Source: Sindora glabra
Taxonomy: Eukaryota; Streptophyta; Magnoliopsida; Fabales; Fabaceae
Length of the DNA: 64,000 bases
NCBI GenBank assembly: GCA_020226215.1
Contig: CM035235.1
Coordinates: forward strand, 3,857,151-3,921,150
Direction of reading: 5' to 3'
Position numbers and translations under genes: made by a program. Shown here piece by piece: positions 1-11,673 of this stretch. The notes beneath the pieces are model-generated. The model searched no databases. It was not told where the DNA came from and saw only the letters and a program-made list of their open reading frames with translations. How positions within the stretch are numbered: position 1 is the first letter of the stretch; each line of letters begins with the position of its first letter.

Positions 1-537
1 AGGTAAAAAAGATTATATGCTGACTTATAAGAGATTAGGGGATCTCACAGTTGTAGGCTACTTAAATTTAAATTTTGCTAGTTGCCTAGATGATAAAAAA
101 TTTACATTTGGATACATATTTATAATGGTGGAAGAAGTGTGTCATGGAAAAATGTTAGTCAGTCTTTAATCATAACCTTCATTATGGAAGTAAAATATGA
201 CACATGTTATGAAGCCACCTGTACAGCTATATGATTAAGGAATTTTATAACTAGTTTCAAGATTATTAAGAGAATTTCAAGACCCTCGACCATTTATTGC
301 GATAATACTGCTGTTGTAAATTTCTCTCTTAACAATAAAAATTCTGCCCATACAAAACATTTTGATATAAAGTATCAATTTATGTAAGAGAAAATATACA
401 AGTATATCACATGTATTGAACTTATTTCCATAAATCGTATGCTCATAGATCCATTGACCAAAGGCTTAGTAATAGGAGTATATCATGATCATGTAATCAA
501 TATAGGATTAGCTAAATCTTTTAATATTTTAGGTTAG
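1..537 (+). mobile_element. Copia retrotransposon fragment, end of the RNase H domain (decayed)
   Basis: Read on + with frame changes, the segment gives the last part of a Ty1/copia polyprotein. The GYxxxxFAxCLDDxKxTxGYIF-type stretch lies around 50-125, a YCDNTAxVNFS stretch around 296-335, a KHxDIKYQF stretch around 355-385, and the very conserved DPLTKGL near 450-470. A stop follows at 535-537. These are signature motifs of the Copia RNase H C-terminus. Several in-frame stops and shifts, and the absence of everything upstream (the window edge), make this a dead fragment. Confidence 0.85.
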
Positions 538-993
538 TGGAAGTACCACAATGTAAACTATTTTCTTAAGATGTATATAAATGAAATATTCATGTTTGCC
601 ATATATTGTGTACATTTTCGTTATGACATATTTATAAAGATGTTTACACACTGTCTTAGTACTGTGATGAGAATAATGATTCTTATTTAGTATCTTAGGA
701 TGATGCTTCAACCCAATTTGTAAAGATTTACATATGATTGTCACAATTCTGTTATGTAAATCTTATTAAGCACAAGCTTGTTATGTATATCCTTATCGAA
801 TATCATATATGGTTAATGAGATATAAGTGTATAGTATATATATTTCATTGATATCCTTATCGAATACTGTGTTTTATATTACTTGACATTTATGATCTTA
901 ATTTAGACCAATTGGTGTAAAGATGCTATAGTTTTCTTTTATGTCTTTTTAAAGTGACCATTGTTATTGAATTACATGGTCCAAGAAGAAGAT
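538..993 (+). mobile_element. Copia 3' untranslated region and polypurine tract
   Basis: This is non-coding DNA between the Copia stop and the probable 3' LTR. It ends in a purine-rich run, CCAAGAAGAAGATTG around 981-995, at the position and with the form of a Copia polypurine tract directly before an LTR that starts TGTT. Several short repeats of ATATCCTTATCGAATA occur at about 788 and 850. Confidence 0.6.
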
Positions 994-1350
994 TGTTAAA
1001 TTTTTTATTGTGGACCTATTAATTCAAAAATAAAATAAAATGTAAAAAGGTTTAACTTAATATTAAAGTGACTGAATAGTTTGGATCTAATGAAAATTTA
1101 CTTAACTAATATGATAATGTATGATTTTTGGCAATGGGTCAACCCATCAATATTATTAATACAAATAAACGTTGTTACTCCTAAATCCTAAAATTATTTT
1201 TACATACTCCTATCAATGTCAAAAAGTATCCCTCATTAAGTTCTTATCTAGGGTTGACAGAAGTAGTAAATTCTTATTGAAGTTTGTGATTAAGACTGAT
1301 TCTATATAGTTTGTGACCTGTAGCAAATTTTGATTTCATACTCACTCACA
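994..1350 (+). mobile_element. Probable start of a Copia 3' LTR
   Basis: The sequence begins TGTTAAATTTTTTATTGTGG directly after the polypurine tract, the usual LTR start. The right end is not fixed. A CA near 1350, before the duplicated block at 1449, is a candidate, but no matching 5' LTR lies in the window to prove it. Confidence 0.45.
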
Positions 1351-1489
1351 ATGGATTCATTAGGTAATAATAAATATTTTTTCACATTTAATATTATTCT
1401 TTTCACATGATTCAATTTGGAATAATATTTTTATAAATTTAATTTTAACATATGGTGATCACGTAACTTATCTTAATTGTTTATTAATG

Positions 1490-3222
1490 ATGGATAAGAT
1501 TTTAGTATGGAATTGTTATGGTGTTGGAAGTCCTAATTTTTTAGTTCATACTAAAGAAATCTTAGGTGATCATAACATAAATAGTATTGCCTTAGCTACT
1601 GTGAGAAAGGTAAAGAAGTCTTTGAGGCATTAAATTTCAATAAATTTCTTATTTTTAAAGGAAAAAGGGCAATTGGAAGAATTTAGGTTGCATGAAAGGA
1701 AAGGAACTTGAATCTGACTTTGATTTGAAATAATTTCTAATTTGTACATTCAAAAGTTGAAGAGTAAGGTAAGGAGATATGATTTTTAATTATAGTTTAT
1801 ATTAGCCCTTACTATTAATATAAGGAGAAAAGCAGGCAGAACCTTTTTGGCATAAAAGATAGTATGGTTCATCTTTGGCCACTACCAGGAAACTTTAATG
1901 ATATTCTTAATAATTAGAAGAGCAATGAAGAGCTCTAACAATTATTCAATGTTTTCAAGAGTTTGCAAATATTGTTAGGAGTTTGCATCTTGGATTGATC
2001 ATGATGGATAGATTGATTTGGGATGGCAAGGATCCAAATTTACTTAAAAAGGTCTTAAAAAGATTGGGTATAATAGAGTTATTGAAGGATTCAACAAATG
2101 ACTTTATAATGCTAACCATCACATGCATTTTAGTGATGTTATTGTTAAGGTACTTTCTAAAATTTATTTTGATCATTATTTGCTTTTGATTGACTTAAGT
2201 GAAGGAAAGATAACTAAAACAAAAAGATTGTTTCGATTTGAAGCAACTTAATTGCTCTAATTGAACTTTATAGTGGAATACTATAGATACAATTAGTTAT
2301 AACTTTGATCACCCTGCCCAAATTTTAAAAATATGGAATAAAAGGATTTTTGAAATATAAACAAGAAGAAAAAGGCATTAATGGCTAAAATAAGAGGGAT
2401 TCATATAGTTATGGAGAATATATACAATCACTCTTTAGATAGATTGGAGGTTTCATTGTAGAAAGGACTTAGACAAGTTCTTAATTAGGATAATTTGTTG
2501 TGACATTAAAAATCTAGAATTAAATGGATTCAAAATAGGAATCAAAATATAAAATTCTACCACATTAAAACTCTAATTAAGAGAAGGAAGAGTAAAGTTA
2601 ATATGCTTTAGGACCAAAATGGAAGCTAAGGGAAGGATAAAGAGGAATTAATTAATATGGTATATGTTTTTTACAAGAATCTTTTTTCAATAGGAAGGGA
2701 TAGTCACACATCTCTAGTTTCAAATTTAAAATTCAAACCATTAACAAAGCTAAAGACTAGGACTTTAAATAAGAAAGTCTTATTTGATGATGTTTGAAAA
2801 GCTATTTTTAAAATAAGTGGATTTGAGGCCTTAGGGAATGATAGTTTTCTAACTTTATTTTATCAAGAAAATTAGGATAGAGTTAATAAAACTCCTTATG
2901 ATTTTGTAAGGAATGAGTTTAGGAATATTATAATAATGGCATGTGTCAACCAAACATTAATTACCTTAATTCCTATACAAGACCAATTGAAGTTTATAAA
3001 ACAATTCAAACCTATCTCTCTTTGAACTACAGATGTGTGATCATAAAAGTGATTGTTAATATATTAAAAAATTAGATATTAAACCATTTAGTTTTGAAAA
3101 TGGGCCAAGCATAAACCTTATCTTATTATACTACTATAAAATAACTTGCCAAACTGAGGATTTTATTTTGGAAAACCCTATATGCAAAGAGAGAAACACC
3201 AAAATTATCTATAATGGATTTG
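1490..3222 (+). mobile_element. Decayed LINE (L1-type) fragment in copy A
   Basis: The segment starts with an ATG and a reading (M-D-K-I-L-V-W-N-C) typical of the APE-like endonuclease start of plant LINE ORF2. Further on, a stretch at about 2510-2600 matches the linker before the reverse transcriptase (SRIKWIQxRNQNxKFYH-like). Around 2780-3050 is the start of the reverse transcriptase, with QTLITLIP and FKPISL motifs. Many stops and shifts are present. The 3' half, including the catalytic FADD region, is missing. It is collinear with 34421-35940 and was present before the block duplicated. Confidence 0.8.
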
Positions 3223-5336
3223 ATCCAGCCACTTTTGAACAGAGAGAGGCAAGGTTGCTGAAGAGAAAGAGGCCCAAAATAAGAAACTGAAGAAAATAAC
3301 TAACTTTTAATAAAAATTATAGAGATTGTTAAGATCATCATAGAGAACATCAATAGTAAGCATAATAAACCAAAAAAATGATCTCAAGGTAGAGGTGTTT
3401 ATGGGCTTGAAAGCTTATGGGGGGCTTATTGGGATAGCCTAATTCATTATATGGGTTATGGGCTTTAACCTATTCAGTGGGCCAAGCTTTTATGTATGGT
3501 GGACTAATTCCAAAATTGACTTGAGTTAAGTTCAAGCCCAAACATAAAATAAACATTTATATTATAATTAATTAATATATCATTAAAAAATTATATAACC
3601 AAAAATTTAATTATTTATACATGAAATCATATTTCAATTGAGAAAATTAATTATTATTAAGCTTATATCAATTTTGAAAATTTTTTTCTTATTTTTTCAT
3701 GAAATAAGTTGTATTTTTTTTCCAAACGTATATATCATGGGTTTTAGATGAAGTCTTTTACAATTTATTATCTAAATTTTTTTTATAAAATTATAATTTT
3801 TTTATTAAACTACAAATTCTTGAACAAATAATTCTTATAAGTTGTAAAAATAGATTTTTATGTAATGTGAAAATGATTAAAAACCTAATTTTCTATAAAA
3901 TCATAATTTTTGTTTTTATGCTTTTGATTATCATAACTTTGATTTATATTATATGTCCATAAAGAACTTTAGTAACAGAAAATGGTATAAATACAAATAA
4001 AATGCTTAAACTTCGTACATTATGAAATTGTTACTTTCGCTTTTTAAAAAAGATAAACTAAATTTGCTTTTACTTAGCTAGCTTGCTTCATTGCCACCAT
4101 TTTTTCTTACAAAATAATTGTTAAACTCATTCAAAACAATATAATATGCATTATTAAATTGAATGAAACTTTTTCAAAATGATTAAGAACCCAATTTATA
4201 AATTTAGTTATGACAAATTACAAATTTATAAACTTAATCAGTATGCATTATCCATTGGATATAACTAGTTTGATAACAAACTATTTATTATAAGTTACAG
4301 TAATATTTAACATTATTTTAATAATTTTATTTTTATTATATGTGAAATTTAAATCTAAAATCATACATACGTATATTAAAAAAATTATTACATCAGTGAT
4401 TATTAAAAAATTATAATTTATTACATAAATGTAATATAATATAAAATTATATAATAAAGGAATTTGAATCACTTTCTTTCTCCTATCATATTCATATAAT
4501 GTTAAAAAGAAATTAAGATAAAACTTTTATATATAAAGGACTCAATCTTTTCTTATGTATAATAAGATATAATAAAAATTTTACATCTACATCTTTTAAA
4601 CATAATAAAAAAAATTAGAAGAAATAAAAAAGCATCCAAATCCAGTTGAAAGCAAGAGAGAAGACAAAGTGTGGTCTAATAGAGAAATCGTTGACCTCAA
4701 ATATAAATAATATAATATAATTAAAGTGATGTATAATTTAATACTAAAATATCAATTAATTATTAATTATTCATTTACATAAATTGGGTTAAAGGATGAA
4801 TGAGATTACATGCATTTCACTTTCATAAAGTTATAAAAAATTAAATATTATTGTGTAGCTTATAATAAATAGTTTGTTATCTTTTATTGTATAATATGAA
4901 AATGATTAAGAACCCAATTTATAAATTTAGTTATGACAAATTAAATTTGTTTCATAAAACTATTTTAATTAGCTAATTTTTTTTTAAAAATAAAGAAGGC
5001 TAAACATTTAGTTAAGTTTATCATTCATCTCACAAAAATAACAATGATCTTAAAATTTTTTATCTATTTATTAACTATAAATTAATATTTTTTGTATTAA
5101 ATTTATAATAATAGTATATAAAATAAGATAAATATATCCGTATCATATTATTATTTTATTGTAACAAATTAAAATTATTGTTGGATTTAACTTAAGCTTT
5201 ACCCAAACTTATGGGCTTACACCCTAATTCATAAATGAGTTTAAAATTATATGGATCAAGATTTGGACTTTGACTCAAAGCTCATTATATCTTGTGGGTT
5301 TTGCCCAAAACCCGGCCCACAAAAGCCATAAGCAAT
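3223..5336. mobile_element. 2.1-kb insertion in copy A with hAT-like GGGC-rich ends
   Basis: Copy B passes directly from the LINE remnant to the shared DNA with only about 45 bp here, so this segment was gained by copy A or lost from B. Near 3388 it has a GAGGTGTTTATGGGCTTG start followed by repeated GGGC words. Near 5290-5335 it ends in GCCC/GGCCCAC words that partly mirror the start, as in hAT-type elements of plants. I see no transposase reading frame, and no clean 8-bp target duplication is visible. The identity is a proposal; the insertion itself is better supported. Confidence 0.45.
4176..4943. repeat. Nested element: 45-bp direct repeats around a 23-bp perfect inverted repeat
   Basis: The 45-bp sequence at 4176-4220 recurs exactly at 4899-4943. 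Between them, 4272-4294 is the exact reverse complement of 4859-4881, and the similarity continues inward imperfectly for about 20 bp more. A diverged version of the direct repeat is also at about 3867. The arrangement suggests a small foldback element or a repeat-bounded insertion inside the hAT-like segment. Confidence 0.7.
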
Positions 5337-6239
5337 AAACTTAAATTTCTTTTAAAATTTTAATCCCTTCTTTCTCTCATTTTGTATAATTAAAAGTAAA
5401 TAGCAAATACTTATATTTATACTTTTAATTTGTCTCATTTTATAATTAATTTTCAAATCCTTAAAAATGTGTGTTCAAGATCATATCTAATATCAATGTA
5501 AGCTTCACTTTACTGTGACTTCATATTAGTTTATTTATTTAATTTTCAAACTTGGAAATCCAATGACAAGCTTAATTTTTGAAGCCATACTCCGTAATTC
5601 GACTATTTCTTCATTGGTCTCCCCACCCAAATCCCCCTCCCAATTTTTTAGCTAATTCTCTAAGTCAGATACAGTTTTGGGTGGGTTGTAACAAATTGTT
5701 CCGTTTACTCAACCCCACCTAGAAGAAATACATTAAAATTTGGGATAAATTTCTATGGCCTTCACGTTGTTCATTTATCTCTTTCTATCAAGGTTTATGT
5801 ACCAATCAAGAAACAAAATTTAAAGGTGGAGATTGGCCCAAATCATTAATATCAAAGAAACAAATTTTAAGGGTGGAGATTGGACCAAATCATCAGTATC
5901 AAATATATAAAAGTGGGTTTTGCTTTTCTCTTTTCTCTTTTTTTATTTTATTTGTTGCATTGAGGTGTTACTTCCTTAAGGCTTAGGGAAAATCATTTTC
6001 TCGCCCAAATTTTTCTATTTTTTCATTTATTTACTAGACTTGCCACCTATACTTGGCACGGGTTCTAATTTTTTAATTATTCAAATAAAATATAAAATTT
6101 ATAAAAAATATTAAAATTTAATTTGTTATAATTACTTTATGATTATCTCAAATAATTTATAAATGAAATTTTTTTAAAATATAATATGAGTGTTAAAAAT
6201 AGAATTATATAATCCAATGATTTAATTAAGTTAGATTTT
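5337..6239. other. Shared non-coding DNA of the duplicated block
   Basis: AT-rich, with pyrimidine runs near 5620-5650 and 5920-5960. It is collinear with 36110-36960. Two near-identical stretches around 5820-5845 and 5850-5890 (AAACAAATTTTAA-GGTGGAGATTGG words) form a short local tandem repeat, also seen at about 36605-36660. I see no gene. Confidence 0.6.
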
Positions 6240-6453
6240 TCATTTATTTAAAATATCTTTATAGTAAAATGGAAATATTTTCTATTATATTCATACAACT
6301 TAAAAAAATAGAAATAGTATTGTGAAGCCTTGACCAAATTTAAATTGAATAATATTTAATTTGAAATGTAGTACTTAAAATTGATATTAAGAAAATATTA
6401 ACAAATTTTAAATATATTAATTTAATTTTAATTTTTAAATATTTTTATTAAAA

Positions 6454-6503
<50 letters not shown>

Positions 6504-8960
6504 TATATAATTTGATTGATACTTTCTATATTAATTTTTAACTTATTTAAAATATTTTTGTAATATAATTAAATAAATCATGTTATATGTATAATAGTGA
6601 GGGTTACAAAAAGAAAAGAAAAAATATGTTATTAAACAAATAAAAAAAGAGAAACAATGGGTAAACTAAAAAGTAATATAAAAATTGAAAAAGAATGCAT
6701 AGTTAAGTAATTTAATTAAATATTTAAGTAATTAATTAAAATAAAATTTTTATATATTTAAAACAAAAATAAAATAAAGTAAAATAAATTATATTACATG
6801 GATATTTTTTTAGCGATATCAGCTTTTGGTCTTAAGAACATGAGTCTATTGTGTTGAAAATAAATTACATATTTATAATTAAATTAAATTAAATATTTAA
6901 TTTATTTAAAATATATCTATAATAAAATAAAACTTATCACATAATATCTATGCAATTCAATAATATTGTTATTTGAGCTGTAGGTGAAAAAATACGTAAT
7001 AAATATATAAAAGAAAGTAAAACAATATGTGAGCTATAAAACCATGATAAAATTTTAATTAATATATTTAAAATATATCACTTAAAAGTTGATATCAAGA
7101 AAATGCTAATAAAATTTTAATAAATAAATTTGATTTTAATTTTAAAATGTTTTCTAAAAAATAAAATATATAATTAATTATTTCAATCATTATTTTTATA
7201 TTAAATTTATAACATATTTAAAATATTTTTATAAACAATTAAATCTTATATGTTATATCTATAATTTTTTGTGACATTAAAATCTAGTCATAAATAATAG
7301 TCATGGACAAAAAATAAAGCAAATAAAAAAATGAAAATAGGTGTACGGAAAAATAATAGGAGAATAAAAAATAAAATATGTAGTTAAATAATTTACTTAA
7401 ATTAAATAAATGAACTTATTTAATATAATTTTATAATAAAAATAAAATATATTATGTGGTGCATATATTTCTTAATTATATTAGTGCTTGAAATATAATT
7501 TAAACAACATAAATGAACATAAAAAAGGAAAAGAAAAAGAAGAAAAAATATGCTTTAGTGCAAATAAAAAAGAGAAAAATAATGGGTGAATTATAAAATA
7601 ATATAAAAGTTAAAATACAATATTTAATTAAGTAATTCCATTAAACTAAATATTTTTAACTTATTTAAAAAAATTTATAACAAATATCATACTACACATA
7701 TATTTCTTAGAAACATTGATGTTTGAATTATAAACAACATGAGGAACATTGAAAAAAACAGAAGAAAAAAATGTAACACAACAAATAAAAAGAAGAGAAA
7801 TAATTTGAGAACTATGAAATAATATACTAGTTAAAAATAGAATATATATTTAATTAAGTAATTTGATTGAATTAACTTATTTAAATTTTTTATAATAAAG
7901 ATAAAATATATTATATTGATAATATTAATATTTAAAATTCAAATATTATGAATAAATATAAAAAAATATGCAAGAAAATAGATAATGAAAAAGTCCATAA
8001 GTCGTTAAACATTGACAATCCCAATTATTGTATATTAAGTTTTAAATATTGTGGTTAACAATTGATATAAAAAATATTGAAAAATTTTTAAAAAATAAAT
8101 TTGATTTTATTTTTATATATTTTTATTAAATAATAAAATATATAATTAATTATTTTTATTATACTTTTTTATTAAAATTTTAATATATTTAAAATATGTT
8201 CACAATAAAATTAAATATATTGTATTATATTTATTCTATTTTTTAATATTAGCATCCAAATTATAAATAGAAGTAGTGAACATAAAAAAAAAGAAAAAAA
8301 TAAATAAGAAGGATGAAAAATGATTGAATTACAAAGTAATATAAGATTTAAGAATAGAATATGTAGTTAAGTGGTTTAATTAAATTAAAATTTTAAATTA
8401 TTTAAATTATATTTATAATAAAAATAAAATATATAATTTTTAGTGCTATTAATTTCTAAATTATAAATGATATGAGTGAATATAAAAAGAGAAAAAAAAG
8501 TGTGTATTGAGGTAAATAAAAAATGGCAGTATAGAGGGTGAGTTATAAAATAATATAAGAATTAAAATCAAATTATAGTTAAGTAATTCAATTGAATTTA
8601 ACTTATTTACAAGTAAAATGTATCATGTTATATTTATATTATTAAATAATATTGACATTCGAATTAAGTTACAAATCACACGAGTGAATATGAAAAAATG
8701 TAATAAGTTAGATAAAAAAGAAATGATATGTGTAAAATTTAATGGAGTAATAGAGCAAATAAAAAGAAGATGAACTATATAATAATTTGATGGTAATAAA
8801 AATATAAAAATAATATTATTAAAATTAAATATTTATTTCATTGAAAATATTTTATAATAAAAATAAGATATATCATATTATATATATTATTTTAATATTA
8901 GCATGTAATTAATAGAAGTGAATTAAAAAATGAAATAATTAAAAAGTAATATTTATATAC
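6240..8960. repeat. Diverged AT-rich tandem array, period about 220-230 bp (copy A)
   Basis: The stretch is well over 80% A+T. Units share a fixed order of words: a TTAACTTATTTAAAATATTT stretch, ATAATAAAAATAAAATATAT, a TATTAATGTTTGAATTATAAA-type word, an A/G-rich run, then a GGGTGAATTATAAAATAATA-type word. The last word recurs near 7583, 7805, 8320, 8539 and 8772, spacings of about 219-233 with one gap. No open frame of note crosses it. The same array is in copy B. Confidence 0.7.
6459..6501. repeat. (AT)n microsatellite
   Basis: An uninterrupted AT dinucleotide run of about 43 bp. The corresponding place in copy B (about 37210) has only a few repeats, so it expanded after the duplication. 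Confidence 0.9.
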
Positions 8961-9419
8961 TATAATAGTGTAATATAGAAGATGACATGTGTCCCTATCT
9001 TAGAAAAATAAAAGTCTTTTTTTAGTAATATAGAATCGATGTATATATTTCAATGAATTTATTTAAAAAAAAAACAATTATGATAGAGATGAACATAATT
9101 TTAAATTGGCATTTGTAACTGAATAATAATTTGTCTACAATATTATACTTCTTTTGTAATTTATGTTGTAATTACTTTAGAGATTAGAACATGAGACCTC
9201 CAATAAACTATTTACATTCATCATCATTAATTTAATCTTGCAGGCGATTGTCTGTGTAATATTGTGATTGAGACGAGATACATAGGCTCAGCTATGGACA
9301 AATTTTTGAAAAGGCTATAATAAATTATTAAGAATTATGTGAAAACATTTTCATTTTTGAAAAATTATATATGAATTTTTGTAAAATAAATAAATACAAA
9401 AGAAAGTGTTTGCTTGTCA
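8961..9419. other. Shared non-coding DNA after the tandem array
   Basis: AT-rich and collinear with 45050-45280 followed by 52560-52950. It contains the empty site of the copy-B LINE insertion, near 9025-9045. No gene seen. Confidence 0.6.
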
Positions 9420-11460
9420 AATACTTTGAATGGGATATGTTATAGCTCTTAGGATCCGTTTCTCTAAATTATAAGATGGATTTTAGAAGAAGTGCAACAT
9501 CAAATTTACTGGACAGAAAATATTAATATAAAGAATTGAAAAAATAATTTTAAATTCATAAATATTTAGTTCTTGTCTTTTGTAAGAGTAAAAATAATTA
9601 AATCATTAAATACAAACATATAAAATTTAAAGATTAAACCTATGTGCAAAGAAAGGTACAAAATATTTAAGGATTGAATATCTATTTCTTTGATTTTTGT
9701 TGAAATAATTTTTAAACTTTTTAAATATTTATTTCTCTTCTTTTATATATAAAAGTCAAAATGATTAAACTATTAAATATATACATGCAAGATTTAAAAT
9801 TTGAACCTAACTACAAAAGAATGTATGAATAAAACATTCATAGAACCAAATATTTATTTTTTTTCTTTTTATCTATGGATGATGTACTGTGTCAAGTCTT
9901 TAACCATACTTTCTTTTGGTTGAGATATTTCATAATCACAATTTGTAATCATTCCACTCTTCGAGAAAAACATTACTTGCACTTTTTTTTAGGGAACAAC
10001 CATTCATTCCTCTTTTATAGATAATGAGATTCACATGATTATAAACTTCACAATATGCAAAAAGAAAGAATGTTCTTATTGAAATAATTTTTAAAATTAT
10101 AAAAATCAGAATGATTAAATAGTATGTAAGATTTAGAAATTAAACCTAACTACAAAAGAATGTACATATAAAACATTCAAAGAATTAAATATCTATTTTT
10201 TCTTTTGTCTATGGATTATATACTGTATCAAATTTTGGTTGAGGTATTTCATAATCGCAATTAGTTATCATTATATTTTTTTTTAAATATTATTTGCATT
10301 TTTTACAAAACGAGCATTCACTCATTTTTATAGGAAATAAGATTCACATAATTGTCAACTTCATAACATATAAAAAGAAAGTGAACAGAGAGTAAGTACA
10401 GAAAATTAGCATTACCCATCCTTTAAATATAGGGTAAATACTTCAAATGGGACATGTCACAGCTCTTAGGATCCGCTTCTCTAAATTATAAGATGGATTT
10501 TTGAAGAAGTACAGCATCAAATTTACTGGACAGAAAATATTAATATAAATAATTGAAAAAATAATTTTAAATTTATAAATATTTATTTCTTTTCTTTTGT
10601 AAGAATAAGAATGATTAAATCATTAAATACAAATATATAAAATTTAGAGATTAAACAAAGAGAGGTACAAAACATTCAAGAATTGAATATATATTTCTTT
10701 GATTTTCTTATTAAAATAAATTTTTAAAATTTTAAATATTTATTCCTCTTCTTTTATGTATGAAAGTCAAAAATAATAAAATCATTAAATATAGATGTAT
10801 AAGATTTAGAAATTAAACCTTAATACAAAAGAATGTATATATAAAACATTTAAAGAACTAAATATCTATTTTTTTTCTTTTTATCTATGGATGATGTATT
10901 GTGTCAAATCTTTAACCATATTTTCTATCGGTTGAGATATTTCATAATCGCAATTTGTAATAATTCTATTCTATAAAAAAAAAAAATTACTTGCACTTCT
11001 TTTAGGAAACGAGCATTTACTCCTCTGATGAGATTCACATAATTATAAACTTCACAATATGTAAAAGAAAGAATGTACTTATTGAAATAATTTTTAAATT
11101 GCAGAAGTCAGAATAATTAAATCATTAAATATAGATATATAAAATTTAGAAATTAAACCTAACTACAAAAGAATGTATATATAAAACATTCAAAGAACTA
11201 AATATCTATTTTTTCTTTTTATCTATGGATGATGTACTGTATCAAATCTTTAACCATACTTTCTTTCCGTTGAGATTTTTCATAAATGCGATTTGTAATC
11301 ATTCTATATTACAAGAAAAATATCACTTGCACTTTTTTTAGGAAACAAACATTCACTCCTCTCTTATAAATAATAAAATTCACATAATTATAAATTTCAC
11401 AGTATATAAAAAGAAAGTGAACAGAGAGTAAATACAAAAGATTGAAATTAGCATTACCCA
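9420..11460. repeat. Tandem repeats of about 340 bp within a duplication of about 1,013 bp
   Basis: A word reading AAACCTAACTACAAAAGAAT and close variants recurs near 9803, 10142, 10815 and 11155. The spacings are about 339, 673 and 340. A second marker, AGCTCTTAGGATCCG, is at about 9447 and 10460. Together these show a unit of about 340 bp and a higher-order duplication of about 1,013 bp. Copy B carries only one set (52950-53140 plus 55316-55800). Confidence 0.75.
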
Positions 11461-11618
11461 TCCTATAAATACAGGGTAACTACAAGAAAATGAAATTGAC
11501 GTTACCCATCTGATACATGCATTATTATCGTACTTGCTACGTAAAGCCACCAGAAATAAGTGCAGTTGCAATTTAAAATAGCAAAAGATAATAATGAAGA
11601 ATAAGAATAAGCAAATAC

Positions 11619-11673
11619 TTGAGAGCGATTGAGTAGGTTGGTCTTGAGGAGGGTTTACTGCTGGGTTAGCCAT
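11619..11673 (-). pseudogene. First-exon-like sequence MANPAVNPPQDQPTQSLS, copy 1 of 3
   Basis: On the minus strand an ATG at 11673-11671 opens 18 codons followed by a GT splice-donor-like site after 11619, leaving one base of the next codon. The 55-bp length, start and donor are all kept in two further copies at 56125-56179 and 59511-59565. I find no downstream exon, and the frame read through the donor gives only a hydrophobic stretch of doubtful meaning. It could be the 5' end of a gene caught in the repeat, or a chance frame next to a TATA-like TATATATGG on the same strand. Family not recognised. Confidence 0.3.

Noticed and set aside
1955..2189. Opposed open frames of 73 and 68 codons
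   Set aside because: Both lie in the decayed LINE; the real coding trace is in another frame of the + strand with stops.
4281..4472. 63-codon hydrophobic frame
   Set aside because: A product of AT-rich DNA inside the nested foldback region; Ile/Tyr/Asn-rich and without motif.
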